DNA of 64,000 nt from an uncultured Bacteroidota bacterium (GTDB lineage Bacteria; Bacteroidota; Bacteroidia; Chitinophagales; Chitinophagaceae): positions 62,001-126,000 of the forward strand of contig CADEDV010000001.1 in assembly GCA_902826165.1 (NCBI GenBank), given 5' to 3'. Each line of letters starts with the position of its first letter. The first letter of the stretch is position 1. Of the stretch, positions 9,072 through 16,826 are shown in pieces. A program made the position numbers and the translations under genes. The notes beneath the pieces were generated by a model. That model saw only the letters and a list, made by a program, of their open reading frames with translations, was not told the DNA's origin and did no database searches.

Positions 9072-9194
9072 CAGCCCCAAAAACAGCTATGGCTGAGGAA
9101 GGGAACAGGTTGAGGGATAGCTCAACTGTTTATTATTTAACTGCTGAACTGATGGGCCAGCCGCCCACAGCAATCAGCTCAAAGCTTTTCTCAA

Positions 9195-9638
9195 ATGAGC
9201 AAATTACATTTCACTACCAAACATGCGAACGAGGCTACCGTGCAACGTACATGGTATGTTGTTGATGGTACTAATCAAACCGTTGGGCGTATGTGTGCTA
9301 AAATTGCTGCGGTACTCCGTGGTAAGAACAAAGCATCATACACTCCTCACGTTGACACTGGTGATTATATCATTGTGATCAACTGCGAAAAAGTTGTTTT
9401 TACAGGTAACAAACTGGAACAAAAAATTTACGACCACTTTACCGGTTACCCCGGCGGCCGTAAAGAAGAAACAGCTGCCAACCTGCAGAAACGTCGTCCT
9501 GAGGTTGTTATTGAAAGAGCGGTAAAAGGTATGTTACCTAAGAACCGTTTAGGCCGCAAGATGTACAAGAAATTATTCGTGTACACCGGCACTGCCCATC
9601 CGCACGGAGCACAACAGCCTAAAGAACTTAAATTTTAA
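9195..9638 (+). CDS. rplM: 50S ribosomal protein L13
   Basis: 147 aa, the family length. The L13 core is evident: [40 protein letters not shown], the [12 protein letters not shown] segment, and the signature [21 protein letters not shown] ending in HPHGAQQP. It is an early-assembling large-subunit protein. It heads a plus-strand cluster rplM-rpsI-rpsB-tsf with gaps of 25, 48 and 121 bp. This is the usual Bacteroidota order, so one main promoter in the 256-bp upstream region is likely. Confidence 0.98.
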   Translation: MSKLHFTTKHANEATVQRTWYVVDGTNQTVGRMCAKIAAVLRGKNKASYTPHVDTGDYIIVINCEKVVFTGNKLEQKIYDHFTGYPGGRKEETAANLQKRRPEVVIERAVKGMLPKNRLGRKMYKKLFVYTGTAHPHGAQQPKELKF

Positions 9639-9663
9639 TTCAAAACATTCCAAACAATAAATA

Positions 9664-10053
9664 ATGGAAAAACAAACAACAAGCGTAGGACGTCGTAAAG
9701 AAGCGGTGACAAGGGTGTTCGTTTCCAAAGGAACCGGCAGCATCACTATCAACGATAAAGACTACAAACAATATTTTCCGCTGGTGTATTTACAGAACCA
9801 GGTGGAGCGTCCGTTGAAGACGGTTGAAGTAACCGGCAAATTTGATATCAAGATCAATGCGGCCGGTGGTGGTCTGAAAGGACAGGCAGAAGCTGCTATG
9901 CTCGGTATTTCCCGTGTACTGGTGGAACTGAATCCTGATTTCCGTCCTGCATTAAAAGCGGCAGGGTTACTGAAAAGGGATCCGAGATCTGTTGAACGTA
10001 AGAAATTCGGTCATAAGAAAGCTCGTCGTAGTTACCAGTTCTCTAAACGTTAA
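9664..10053 (+). CDS. rpsI: 30S ribosomal protein S9
   Basis: 129 aa. It shows the S9 features: TTSVGRRKEAVTRVFV at the N-terminus, the GGGLKGQAEAAMLGISRVL glycine-rich region, and the basic C-terminal tail KKFGHKKARRSYQFSKR, whose final Lys-Arg reaches the P-site tRNA in the ribosome. It lies 25 bp after rplM, the standard pairing. Confidence 0.98.
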   Translation: MEKQTTSVGRRKEAVTRVFVSKGTGSITINDKDYKQYFPLVYLQNQVERPLKTVEVTGKFDIKINAAGGGLKGQAEAAMLGISRVLVELNPDFRPALKAAGLLKRDPRSVERKKFGHKKARRSYQFSKR

Positions 10054-10101
10054 TCGTTGGAGTCAACACAAACAATTTTTTAAAACGATCATTCAAATAC
10101 A

Positions 10102-11010
10102 ATGGAAAATAATACATCCTTACAACAGCAGCTTCTCGATGCAGGTGTTCATTTCGGTCACCTGAAAAAGAAGTGGAACCCCAAGATGTTGCCTTACATC
10201 TTTGCTGAGAAGAAAGGTATTCACATCATTGACCTGAACAAAACCGTAGAATGCCTGCAGGAAACAGCGGCAGCTATGAAAGCGATTGCCCGCAGCGGTA
10301 AGAAAATTTTGTTCGTAGGTACCAAGAAGCAGGCGAAAGATATCGTGAACGAATCAGCCCGGAAAGTGAACATGCCTTTCGTTACAGAAAGATGGCTGGG
10401 TGGTATGCTGACCAACTTCAACACCGTTCGTAAGAGTGTGAAGAAAATGCAGAGCATTGAAAAAATGCTGGGCGATGGTTCTTTCGACAGCATCACTAAA
10501 AAAGAGCGTCTGACGTTAAGCCGTGATAAAGACAAGATGGAAAAAGTATTAGGCGGTATCGCCCAGCTGGGTCGTGTACCTGCTGCTTTGTTCATCGTGG
10601 ATATCGGTCATGAGCACATCGCTTTGGCTGAAGCAAAACGCTTGGGCATTATGACCTTTGGTGTGGTGGATACCAACTGCGATCCTAACAAAGTTGATTT
10701 CGCTATCCCTGCGAATGACGATGCTACTAAATCTATCGCTATCATCACTAACTATATCACTGCTGCTATCGCAGAAGGTTTGGCTGAAAGACAAGCAGCG
10801 AAAGAAGAGGATGTGGAAGATACAGCAGGTGATGATGCTGAAAAGAGAGCAGCCCGCCTCGAAGCAGAAGCACAGGCTGAAGGTGGTCGTGGTGGCCGTG
10901 GCCGTGGTCGTGGACCTGGTGGTCCCGGTGCTGGTGGCCCCGGCGGACAAAGACGCCGTACCACTGGTGGTGGCGGAACGGGCCGTGGTCCGGGTGGTGG
11001 AAGAAGATAG
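10102..11010 (+). CDS. rpsB: 30S ribosomal protein S2 with Gly/Arg-rich C-terminal tail
   Basis: 302 aa, longer than the usual 230-260. Residues 1-225 are ordinary S2: LLDAGVHFGHLKKKWNPKM, YIFAEKKGIHIIDL, the FVGTKKQAKDIV segment, ERWLGGMLTNFNT and FGVVDTNCDP. After an acidic/Ala-rich linker the last 40 or so residues (about 10884-11007) are almost only Gly, Arg and Pro in RGGRGRGRG-like repeats. The tail stays in the same frame and ends in a normal stop, so a frameshift is unlikely. Such RGG tails elsewhere bind RNA; here the effect is unknown. tsf follows, the classic rpsB-tsf pairing. Confidence 0.97.
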   Translation: MENNTSLQQQLLDAGVHFGHLKKKWNPKMLPYIFAEKKGIHIIDLNKTVECLQETAAAMKAIARSGKKILFVGTKKQAKDIVNESARKVNMPFVTERWLGGMLTNFNTVRKSVKKMQSIEKMLGDGSFDSITKKERLTLSRDKDKMEKVLGGIAQLGRVPAALFIVDIGHEHIALAEAKRLGIMTFGVVDTNCDPNKVDFAIPANDDATKSIAIITNYITAAIAEGLAERQAAKEEDVEDTAGDDAEKRAARLEAEAQAEGGRGGRGRGRGPGGPGAGGPGGQRRRTTGGGGTGRGPGGGRR

Positions 11011-11131
11011 TTTGCCCGAGGACAGATGTCCGAAGACAAATCATTCAACTGAAGCAATCAAATTATTTTAAATAGTGATGGTGCCAGAGGGAGTTTTCCT
11101 GCTTCCGGCATCAGACTTCAAACTTCATAAT

Positions 11132-11968
11132 ATGAGTACTGTAACAATAAGTGCACAGGATATAAACAAACTTCGTCAGGCTACCGGCGCCGGTATGATG
11201 GATTGCCGCAAAGCATTGACAGAAACCAATGGTGATTTTGAAGCAGCGATCGACTGGTTGCGCAAGCAGGGTCAGAAAGTGGCTGCTAAAAGAAGTGACC
11301 GTGAAGCAAAAGAAGGGGTGGTGATTGCACAAACCACTGCTGATAACAAAACAGGTATCGTTGTTTGTGTTAGCTGTGAAACGGATTTCGTTTCCAAGAA
11401 CGCAGATTTTATCAGCATGGTGCAAAGCATTGCTGATGCAGCGATAGCCGGTAATGTAAAAACAGTGGAAGCATTGAATGATACTGTTGTGAACGGATCA
11501 AAGATCTCAGACCTTATCAATGATAAACTGGCTTCTATTGGCGAAAAGATCGGCATTACTAAATATGAAAGGGTAGAAGCTCCTTACGTGGCTTCTTATA
11601 TTCACGGTGCATACCGTATCGGTGTGCTGGTGGCTTTAGACAAACCGGCTGCTGAAGCAGGTAAAGATGTGGCGATGCAGATCGCAGCACTGAACCCTGT
11701 TGCTGTGGATGCAGCAAGTGTTCCTGCAGAAGTAATAGCCCGTGAAAAAGCGATCATCGTGGATGTTATGAAAGAAGATCCGAAAATGGCTGGCAAACCG
11801 GAAGAAATGCTGGCTAAAATTGCTGATGGCAAAATGGGTGCTTTCTTCAAAGAGCAAACACTGACTGCACAGGCTTTCGTAAAAGATGCTTCTAAAACAG
11901 TGGCTGATTACCTGAAAGAATCCGGTGATGTGAAAGTGAAAGAATTCAAAAGAGTAGCATTAGGATAA
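11132..11968 (+). CDS. tsf: elongation factor Ts
   Basis: 278 aa from ATG 11132. An in-frame GTG at 11075 would add 19 unconserved residues and is rejected. The N-terminal UBA-like module has the EF-Ts signature LRQATGAGMMDCRKAL and DWLRKQGQKVAAKR; the core contains CETDFVSKN, which contacts EF-Tu, and ALNPVAVD. EF-Ts is the guanine nucleotide exchange factor that recycles EF-Tu. The length fits the two-subdomain form. A strong terminator closes the cluster 20 bp downstream. Confidence 0.98.
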   Translation: MSTVTISAQDINKLRQATGAGMMDCRKALTETNGDFEAAIDWLRKQGQKVAAKRSDREAKEGVVIAQTTADNKTGIVVCVSCETDFVSKNADFISMVQSIADAAIAGNVKTVEALNDTVVNGSKISDLINDKLASIGEKIGITKYERVEAPYVASYIHGAYRIGVLVALDKPAAEAGKDVAMQIAALNPVAVDAASVPAEVIAREKAIIVDVMKEDPKMAGKPEEMLAKIADGKMGAFFKEQTLTAQAFVKDASKTVADYLKESGDVKVKEFKRVALG

Positions 11969-11987
11969 TTGATCCGCTATATAATTT

Positions 11988-12020
11988 AAAAGGGTATATG
12001 TTTTTCATATACCCTTTTTT
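11988..12020 (+). terminator. intrinsic terminator after tsf
   Basis: A 13-bp perfect stem, AAAAGGGTATATG with CATATACCCTTTT, with a T5 loop and a following T-rich stretch. The flanking A- and T-runs make it work in both directions, so it probably also ends the minus-strand VOC gene that stops at 12034. Confidence 0.9.
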
Positions 12021-12033
12021 GTTTTGTTGTTCT

Positions 12034-12693
12034 TCAGTAATTCGTCCAGTGATACTTTTTTTGATCATGCGTAAAATAGATGTCCATCGGGTAAATGCCC
12101 GATGCGATAGCAGTAGGAAACCAATTCCGTTCTTCGGGTACCAGGATAAATAATCCTTCATCATCACCAATGGCTTTGAACTGTGGCAACGGAGGTTGTT
12201 TGGCAAAATAAGAAAGGCCATATTGTTCCAGCAGGTGATCGGCTTCTGTTTGCAGGGCATCTTTTTGGGTTACTATTCCTGCTTCACTGATGGAGAGGAA
12301 CTGTTTAGCTGAAAAAGGCTCTTCGGTTTCATTATCCAGGTCAAACCGGGCAATCAGTTCCACGATATTACCGGCCGGGTCATAGAAGTAAACAGACTTT
12401 GCATGCCAGTTCACGAAATCAGCGATATCGCTGTTGTGATCATCTACCCAAATCAATTCAACTTTATCGGTCAGCCATTCTTTGGCTTCTTCAATTTTAT
12501 TCGCGGGGATAGTAAATGCAAAATGATAAACAGGCTCTCTTTCATTTGTTTCTTTAAAAACAAGTGTTGAAGAACCTGTTGTTATGGCTATTTGCTGTTT
12601 ATCTTCTTGTACCGGTAACTGCAAAACGGTGCTGTAAAATACTGCCAGTTGTTCCAGGCGGCTCGTTTCAAGTATCAATTGTTGTATTTCCAT
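12034..12693 (-). CDS. VOC-family (glyoxalase/bleomycin resistance fold) protein
   Basis: 219 aa. Two beta-alpha-beta-beta-beta modules of the vicinal oxygen chelate type can be read. The first is ILETSRLEQLAVFYSTVLQLPV up to VYFYDPAGNIVELIARF, where the late Glu is a usual metal ligand. The second module is less regular, with DDEGLFILVPEERNWFPT and PMDIYFTH. Substrate unknown; members include glyoxalases, dioxygenases and resistance proteins. Its ATG overlaps the end of the 56-aa gene upstream by 19 bp, so translation is probably coupled. It is the last gene of the minus-strand series that includes the two cytochromes. Confidence 0.78.
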   Translation of the reverse strand: MEIQQLILETSRLEQLAVFYSTVLQLPVQEDKQQIAITTGSSTLVFKETNEREPVYHFAFTIPANKIEEAKEWLTDKVELIWVDDHNSDIADFVNWHAKSVYFYDPAGNIVELIARFDLDNETEEPFSAKQFLSISEAGIVTQKDALQTEADHLLEQYGLSYFAKQPPLPQFKAIGDDEGLFILVPEERNWFPTAIASGIYPMDIYFTHDQKKYHWTNY

Positions 12694-12845
12694 TTGCCTG
12701 CAAACTTAGAATTTTCATACGCTTTTTCATCAACTGCTTTCAGGCATTCATAGCAGTGATGGTCAGTCATGCCTGCATGAACGGCACCGGCGATCACCAC
12801 CACACACAACACAAAGAATGCGATCCATGTGATTACCTGTTTCAT
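12675..12845 (-). CDS. 56-aa membrane micro-protein with DHHCYEC motif
   Basis: The ATG is complementary to 12843-12845, one base after the stop of the di-heme cytochrome gene, and its 3' end overlaps the start of the VOC gene by 19 bp. The product begins MKQVITWIAF, has one hydrophobic helix to about residue 22, and then a short soluble tail rich in His and Cys (TDHHCYECLKAV). The tight packing on both sides supports real translation. The His/Cys cluster beside two cytochromes c suggests metal or heme contact, but that is inference. Not recognised as a family. Confidence 0.6.
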   Translation of the reverse strand: MKQVITWIAFFVLCVVVIAGAVHAGMTDHHCYECLKAVDEKAYENSKFAGKWKYNN

Positions 12846-12846
12846 C

Positions 12847-13773
12847 TTACTTGATTTTTCCTTTTACGGGTTTCACTGTTTTCAGGTAAGCATAAATAGC
12901 TTTCAGTTCGTCATCACTCATCCGTTTAAATGAATTCCAGGGCATCGGCGTTTTCGGGTGCAGCTTCCCCATTTTAAACCGGTTGATAAACTGCTCCTGT
13001 GACCAGTTATAAATCCTGCTGCCGGGATCGGGGGTAAGATTGGGAGTAATAAATCCATCAATCTCCAATCCGCCGGCAAAGGGTTCACCCGTAAAAGCAC
13101 CGGTCATCATATCTCTTTCTGTATGACAGCCCACACAGTTGGCTACATTATTAGCGAGGTATTTTCCATAATTCGCTGTGGAATCAACTTTAACAGAGCC
13201 GGGAACTTCACCTTCCGGCCCGACCGGTTTGATCAGGAATGCTTTTACTGCATAACCCAGCATATTGAATTCATTACCGGGCACTTCATTACGAACAGGC
13301 TTTTGCGACCGCAGGTAGGAGATCACAGCCGTCATGTCTTCATCCGACATATTATGAAAAGGCATGAAATCAAATATAGCGGTACCATCCCGGTGAACAC
13401 CATACCGCAATGCTCTTGCGATTTCGGCGTCTGTATAATTTCCAATACCTGTTTCCTTATCCGGTGTAATATTTTTGGTGTAGACTTTGCCCACCGGCAG
13501 CTCAAATACAAAACCTCCTGTCAGGGGTACATCTTGCCCCAGGGCTATTAATGAATCAGGGTTTGCTTTGCTATGGCAATCGGCACAATGTGCAGCACCA
13601 AAAATGATATGTTTCCCTTTTTGTATCACTGCTGAATCGGTGGATGCAGTAATAGCAGGGTAAGGACGGTCGTATTGAATATTTTGCCGCATGGCGATCG
13701 TTGCGCTGAGCCCGCCAAGGAGCAACAGCAAAACAATGCCCGTCCACTTCAGTATTTTTTTAAAGCGTTTCAT
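12847..13773 (-). CDS. membrane-anchored di-heme cytochrome c
   Basis: 308 aa. It has an N-terminal anchor (ILKWTGIVLLLLLGGLSATIAM), then two class I cytochrome c domains, each with a CxxCH heme site: CADCHSK (about residue 58) and CVGCHTE (about residue 213). Late Met residues in the MPFHNM and MPWNSF segments are the likely axial ligands. This is the architecture of small periplasmic electron-transfer cytochromes that accompany alcohol/aldehyde dehydrogenases or oxidases. No dehydrogenase gene is adjacent, so the redox partner is unknown. It lies 31 bp after another cytochrome gene with the same C-terminal style (KAIFAFLKSTKPVK versus KAIYAYLKTVKPVK), suggesting duplication. Confidence 0.88.
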   Translation of the reverse strand: MKRFKKILKWTGIVLLLLLGGLSATIAMRQNIQYDRPYPAITASTDSAVIQKGKHIIFGAAHCADCHSKANPDSLIALGQDVPLTGGFVFELPVGKVYTKNITPDKETGIGNYTDAEIARALRYGVHRDGTAIFDFMPFHNMSDEDMTAVISYLRSQKPVRNEVPGNEFNMLGYAVKAFLIKPVGPEGEVPGSVKVDSTANYGKYLANNVANCVGCHTERDMMTGAFTGEPFAGGLEIDGFITPNLTPDPGSRIYNWSQEQFINRFKMGKLHPKTPMPWNSFKRMSDDELKAIYAYLKTVKPVKGKIK

Positions 13774-13804
13774 TGCTATCGTTCTTAAAACAGTTGGTAA
13801 TGGT

Positions 13805-14395
13805 TTACAGGTCTTTTAGTTGTTTCCATTGCGGAACAACATTCTTTACCGGTTTGGTTGATTTCAGGAAGGCGAAGATGGCTTTCAGGTCTTCGTCACT
13901 GTAATTCTTATATGCAAACCAGGGCATAGGGGGCAGTAGGGGACGATTTCCTTCCAGTCCTTTTGACAAACCTTTGCGGATAGCATTAAAGAACTGTTGT
14001 TCTGTCCACATACCAATACCGGTTGAATCAGAAGTAATATTGGCAGCGTAAGACATGCCCCAGGGGCCAACCGCATTTGTTAAGCCCATACCAAATAATA
14101 CATACCCGTTTTTAAATACAGTTGTATCGGCCTTACCAGTTGGTTCATTATTAGGATGACCAGAGAAACGACGGTCAATATCAATATCGGGTCCGTTGGG
14201 GCCCATTTTTTTAGGAGTGTGGCAATCATCGCAACCGGCAGCGGTTACAATGTACTCGCCCCGTTTAATGAGAGCTTCCTGGCTCAAGGCGGGAGTGGTT
14301 GTATCGGATGTCTTTGCTTTTCCTTCGTTGCAGGCGATAACGATCATCGCAGTAGCAGCAACTATAAGTGACATCACGATGGTGATCTTTTTCAT
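13805..14395 (-). CDS. mono-heme cytochrome c lipoprotein
   Basis: 196 aa from the ATG complementary to 14393-14395; an ATG 14 codons upstream is unlikely because it would bury the signal. The signal peptide ends in a lipobox-like MIVIAC, so it should be lipid-anchored. One heme site, CDDCHTPK, lies near residue 55, and a late MPWFAYK gives a probable Met ligand. The C-terminal half (YAANITSDSTGIGMWTEQQF) is the same type of domain as in the di-heme protein downstream. Together they probably form an electron relay in the periplasm; donor and acceptor are unknown. Confidence 0.87.
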   Translation of the reverse strand: MKKITIVMSLIVAATAMIVIACNEGKAKTSDTTTPALSQEALIKRGEYIVTAAGCDDCHTPKKMGPNGPDIDIDRRFSGHPNNEPTGKADTTVFKNGYVLFGMGLTNAVGPWGMSYAANITSDSTGIGMWTEQQFFNAIRKGLSKGLEGNRPLLPPMPWFAYKNYSDEDLKAIFAFLKSTKPVKNVVPQWKQLKDL

Positions 14396-14511
14396 GTTGA
14401 TAAGCTTTAAGGTTAATGGTTTTGAATTGAGGGGCAAATTACTGCTGCGTTATTACCGCGAAAACAGCAAGCTGATTGAATTGTGCTATTCAGCGGATGA
14501 GTTGAAACAAA

Positions 14512-14536
14512 AACCGCCTTCATTAGGAAGGCGGTT
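14512..14536 (-). terminator. intrinsic terminator of the beta-barrel gene
   Basis: Stem AACCGCCTTC with GAAGGCGGTT, loop ATTAG. On the minus strand it ends in TTTTTG, 22 bases beyond the stop of the gene at 14559-15242. It separates the OmpA series from the cytochrome genes at least in part. Confidence 0.85.
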
Positions 14537-14558
14537 CAGTAAGGAAAAGAATTGCTTT

Positions 14559-15242
14559 TTACTTTCTCCACAAATAATAACCCACGGTCAATTGCAATCC
14601 CCGGTTCCTGTATTTTCCATCGTCTGCCTTATTGAGATTGGCCAGGCTGAACTGGTAGCCCACATTGGCAAAGAAGCCACCTGCTAATTTCACACCGGCA
14701 ACAGCACCAATACCAAAATCAGTTCTCTTCCATGTTCTGTCGCCATTCTCATCTTTCTCAAAAACATCTGTTTCCTGTTTCTCGGTTTCTTTACTGCCGT
14801 CGGCAAATTCATAGGTGATATCATCTTTTGATTTACCACTTATGGCATACGAAAAATAAGGGCCTCCACCGGCGAAAAACTGAACAGCTCCTTTGGTAGT
14901 ATAAAGTACATTCAAAGGCACCTGCAGGTAATTCAGGTTTAGCTTTGAAGAAAAACGGATCATATCAATTTCACCGGCCGGGCCTGGTACAGCTGATTTC
15001 AGTGTGATACCCTGTTGCAGGAAGTTGATACCGCTGCGGACAGTTACCGAAGAACTGAGTGTAAGATCTGCCACGATACCAGCAGAAGGTAAGACTCTTG
15101 CTTTTTTATCCAATTCTGCCAGTGTTGTGTTTTTAATGCTGGCATCACTTAAATTACCAGTGCCCTGGATACCCAGTGCCAGCTGGCTGAAGGAAGTAAC
15201 TGTGGAACTAATTCCGATCAATAGTACAAATACTCTTTTCAT
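14559..15242 (-). CDS. outer-membrane beta-barrel (porin-family) protein
   Basis: 227 aa. A signal peptide (VFVLLIGISSTVTSFSQ) is followed by alternating amphipathic strands typical of OMP_b-brl_2-type small barrels: VRSGINFLQQGITL, LNLNYLQVPLNVLYTT, QFFAGGGPYFSYAI, FGIGAVAGVKLAGGFFANVGYQFSL, and the last strand QLTVGYYLWRK ending close to the C-terminus. The strand LNYLQVPL is the usual hallmark of this group. It is predicted to sit in the outer membrane; no specific substrate can be given. It ends at a clear terminator. Confidence 0.82.
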   Translation of the reverse strand: MKRVFVLLIGISSTVTSFSQLALGIQGTGNLSDASIKNTTLAELDKKARVLPSAGIVADLTLSSSVTVRSGINFLQQGITLKSAVPGPAGEIDMIRFSSKLNLNYLQVPLNVLYTTKGAVQFFAGGGPYFSYAISGKSKDDITYEFADGSKETEKQETDVFEKDENGDRTWKRTDFGIGAVAGVKLAGGFFANVGYQFSLANLNKADDGKYRNRGLQLTVGYYLWRK

Positions 15243-15279
15243 GATTGTAAGGTTTAATTGTTATAGTTAATAAATGAAT

Positions 15280-15747
15280 TTATAATCCAAAAATGATCCC
15301 TGCTAAGAGGGCGATGAACCCGGTGATATTAATGGCCTGCCGGGTATGGTAGAGGCTAAACCATTTAGAACGGTACTGTTCCCAGTTAGCCGGGTAGTTG
15401 GTCATGGTCCAGCTGTTGATGGTTTTATTTAACGGCACATTCCCTTTCAGCGAGATCATTATATCTGCTGCCAGTGCTGCTAACGCAATCAATGAACACT
15501 TGAATAGTATGCCATACGGATTAACTACGGAGAATGCTGTTAACGCAATGGAAGATGCCAGGGCCAAATAGTAAGCCAGGTATAATGTTGTCTGCAGTTT
15601 TGCATCCAGTAATTGCCGTGTTTGTATAAAAACAGTTGCCTGCATTTTCTTCATTACGGTTGACATGGCCAGGATGTAAAAAAGACTCTGGCTGATGATG
15701 ACGGCATAGAATACCGTAGCAATGAATAATGATATCTTGATTGCCAT
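15280..15747 (-). CDS. four-helix membrane protein, DUF1772-like
   Basis: 155 aa with four hydrophobic helices. The C-terminal part, NVPLNKTINSWTMTN followed by W..YR.KWFSLYHTRQAIN, matches the conserved pattern of DUF1772 (anthrone oxygenase-like) membrane proteins, in which an Asn-x-Pro, a Trp and a late His-x-x-Arg recur. Function in bacteria is not known. It starts 3 bp after the preceding gene, so it is co-transcribed with it. Confidence 0.6.
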   Translation of the reverse strand: MAIKISLFIATVFYAVIISQSLFYILAMSTVMKKMQATVFIQTRQLLDAKLQTTLYLAYYLALASSIALTAFSVVNPYGILFKCSLIALAALAADIMISLKGNVPLNKTINSWTMTNYPANWEQYRSKWFSLYHTRQAINITGFIALLAGIIFGL

Positions 15748-15750
15748 CGT

Positions 15751-16359
15751 TTATTTTTTTACAGGTATATGGAATTTTGATACCCATGACGGATCAATCG
15801 TCTTAGGGTTATTGATATCCGCTTCCGGGTGTTTTTCCAGGTCTACCATCAGGAGATAGGTATTATTGGGATCATCTTTGAAACTTGTTCTTTCCCAGAG
15901 ATAAGTGCAAGAATGCTGGCCTGCCAGTTCCTCTTTGGGAATAGCCCGGGAAGTAGTATGGCCATTTTTGGTAATACGGTAGGTCCCCTTTTCTGCTTTT
16001 GTAATGATGATTTGTTGCCCCTTTTTATCTTTTGTGAATTCAACCGTTCCTTCCACCTGTGTCCATGTTTCTGTGTCAGTTCCATAGGTATTAGCCTGTA
16101 CATAGAGCATGAAGGAAAAGCGGTTTCCTTTTTTGAAATTGAATTTCACCAGCATACCGCCACCGCTTTTATAACTATTGTAATTCGGACCTGCTGTGGT
16201 ATTCACATAGCCAACAGTAGAAAGGGTCGAGATGGTCCAGTAAGTGGAATCGTTTGTGATCACATCTGCCGGTACATCATTGACAGGAGCCGGTTTGCCT
16301 GTTTGGGCCTGGCTGTTCAGGGCCATAGCAAAGCTTAAAAAGAGGAATATCTTTTTCAT
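15751..16359 (-). CDS. exported hypothetical protein
   Basis: 202 aa. A clear signal peptide (KKIFLFLSFAMALNSQAQ) is followed by a beta-rich soluble domain: GGGMLVKFNFKKGNRFSFMLYVQ, then TQVEGTVEFTKDKKGQQIIIT and KGTYRITKNGH. This pattern of paired strands recalls lipocalin-like or calycin folds, but no family can be named. It sits in the minus-strand series downstream of the OmpA-like gene and is tightly linked to the DUF1772-like gene. Confidence 0.62.
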   Translation of the reverse strand: MKKIFLFLSFAMALNSQAQTGKPAPVNDVPADVITNDSTYWTISTLSTVGYVNTTAGPNYNSYKSGGGMLVKFNFKKGNRFSFMLYVQANTYGTDTETWTQVEGTVEFTKDKKGQQIIITKAEKGTYRITKNGHTTSRAIPKEELAGQHSCTYLWERTSFKDDPNNTYLLMVDLEKHPEADINNPKTIDPSWVSKFHIPVKK

Positions 16360-16394
16360 GTTGATAAGGTTTAATGGTTGATGAACAGGGAAAA

Positions 16395-16793
16395 CTAAAA
16401 GCCTTTCTTTTCATCGGGTTTGGAAAGCAGGTACCTTGTCATAAAGATCCCCTGGCCGTTATCACCGGGACTAAGAGTGAAAGAAGTGACTTTGTCGATC
16501 TGCCAGCCTTCGTCGGTATAATTTTTTAATACTTTCACGATCTGGCTTTCGTTCTCTTTAATATTCTTAAAGTTGATACCGGCCAGGCTGAAGAGATTCT
16601 CCATATCTGATTCTTTCTGCGAACCATCGGGATTGGTGACGATCATCTTGGAACGGCCGAAACCACCGCCGATCACTGATTCTACGGTAGTGACCTGCAT
16701 GAATTGTTTTTTAGGCTCCGGCTTCAGTTCCTGTGCCGTGAGTGTGCTGCCGGTTGTGACAGCCATAATTAAAATGATAATGATCTTTTTCAT
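16395..16793 (-). CDS. small exported hypothetical protein
   Basis: 132 aa with a signal peptide (KKIIIILIMAVTTGSTLTAQ). The mature part has an IGGGFGRSKMIVTNPDGSQ segment and ends with a beta-alpha-beta-like pattern (VLKNYTDEGWQIDKVTSFTL, then MTRYLLSKP). The family is not recognised. It is the first gene after the OmpA-like gene on the minus strand and shares with its neighbours the TTAAACCTT-like sequence just before the ATG. Confidence 0.6.
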   Translation of the reverse strand: MKKIIIILIMAVTTGSTLTAQELKPEPKKQFMQVTTVESVIGGGFGRSKMIVTNPDGSQKESDMENLFSLAGINFKNIKENESQIVKVLKNYTDEGWQIDKVTSFTLSPGDNGQGIFMTRYLLSKPDEKKGF

Positions 16794-16826
16794 ATTGAAG
16801 GTTTTAAGGTTTACTTGTTGTTGATT

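Noticed and set aside
10752..11057. Pro-rich ORF on the minus strand inside rpsB
   Set aside because: It is the antisense reading of the Gly/Arg-rich S2 tail; composition explains the open frame and no start signal is present.
11075..11131. Upstream GTG start for tsf
   Set aside because: It adds 19 residues without similarity to EF-Ts, and ATG 11132 begins the normal N-terminus.
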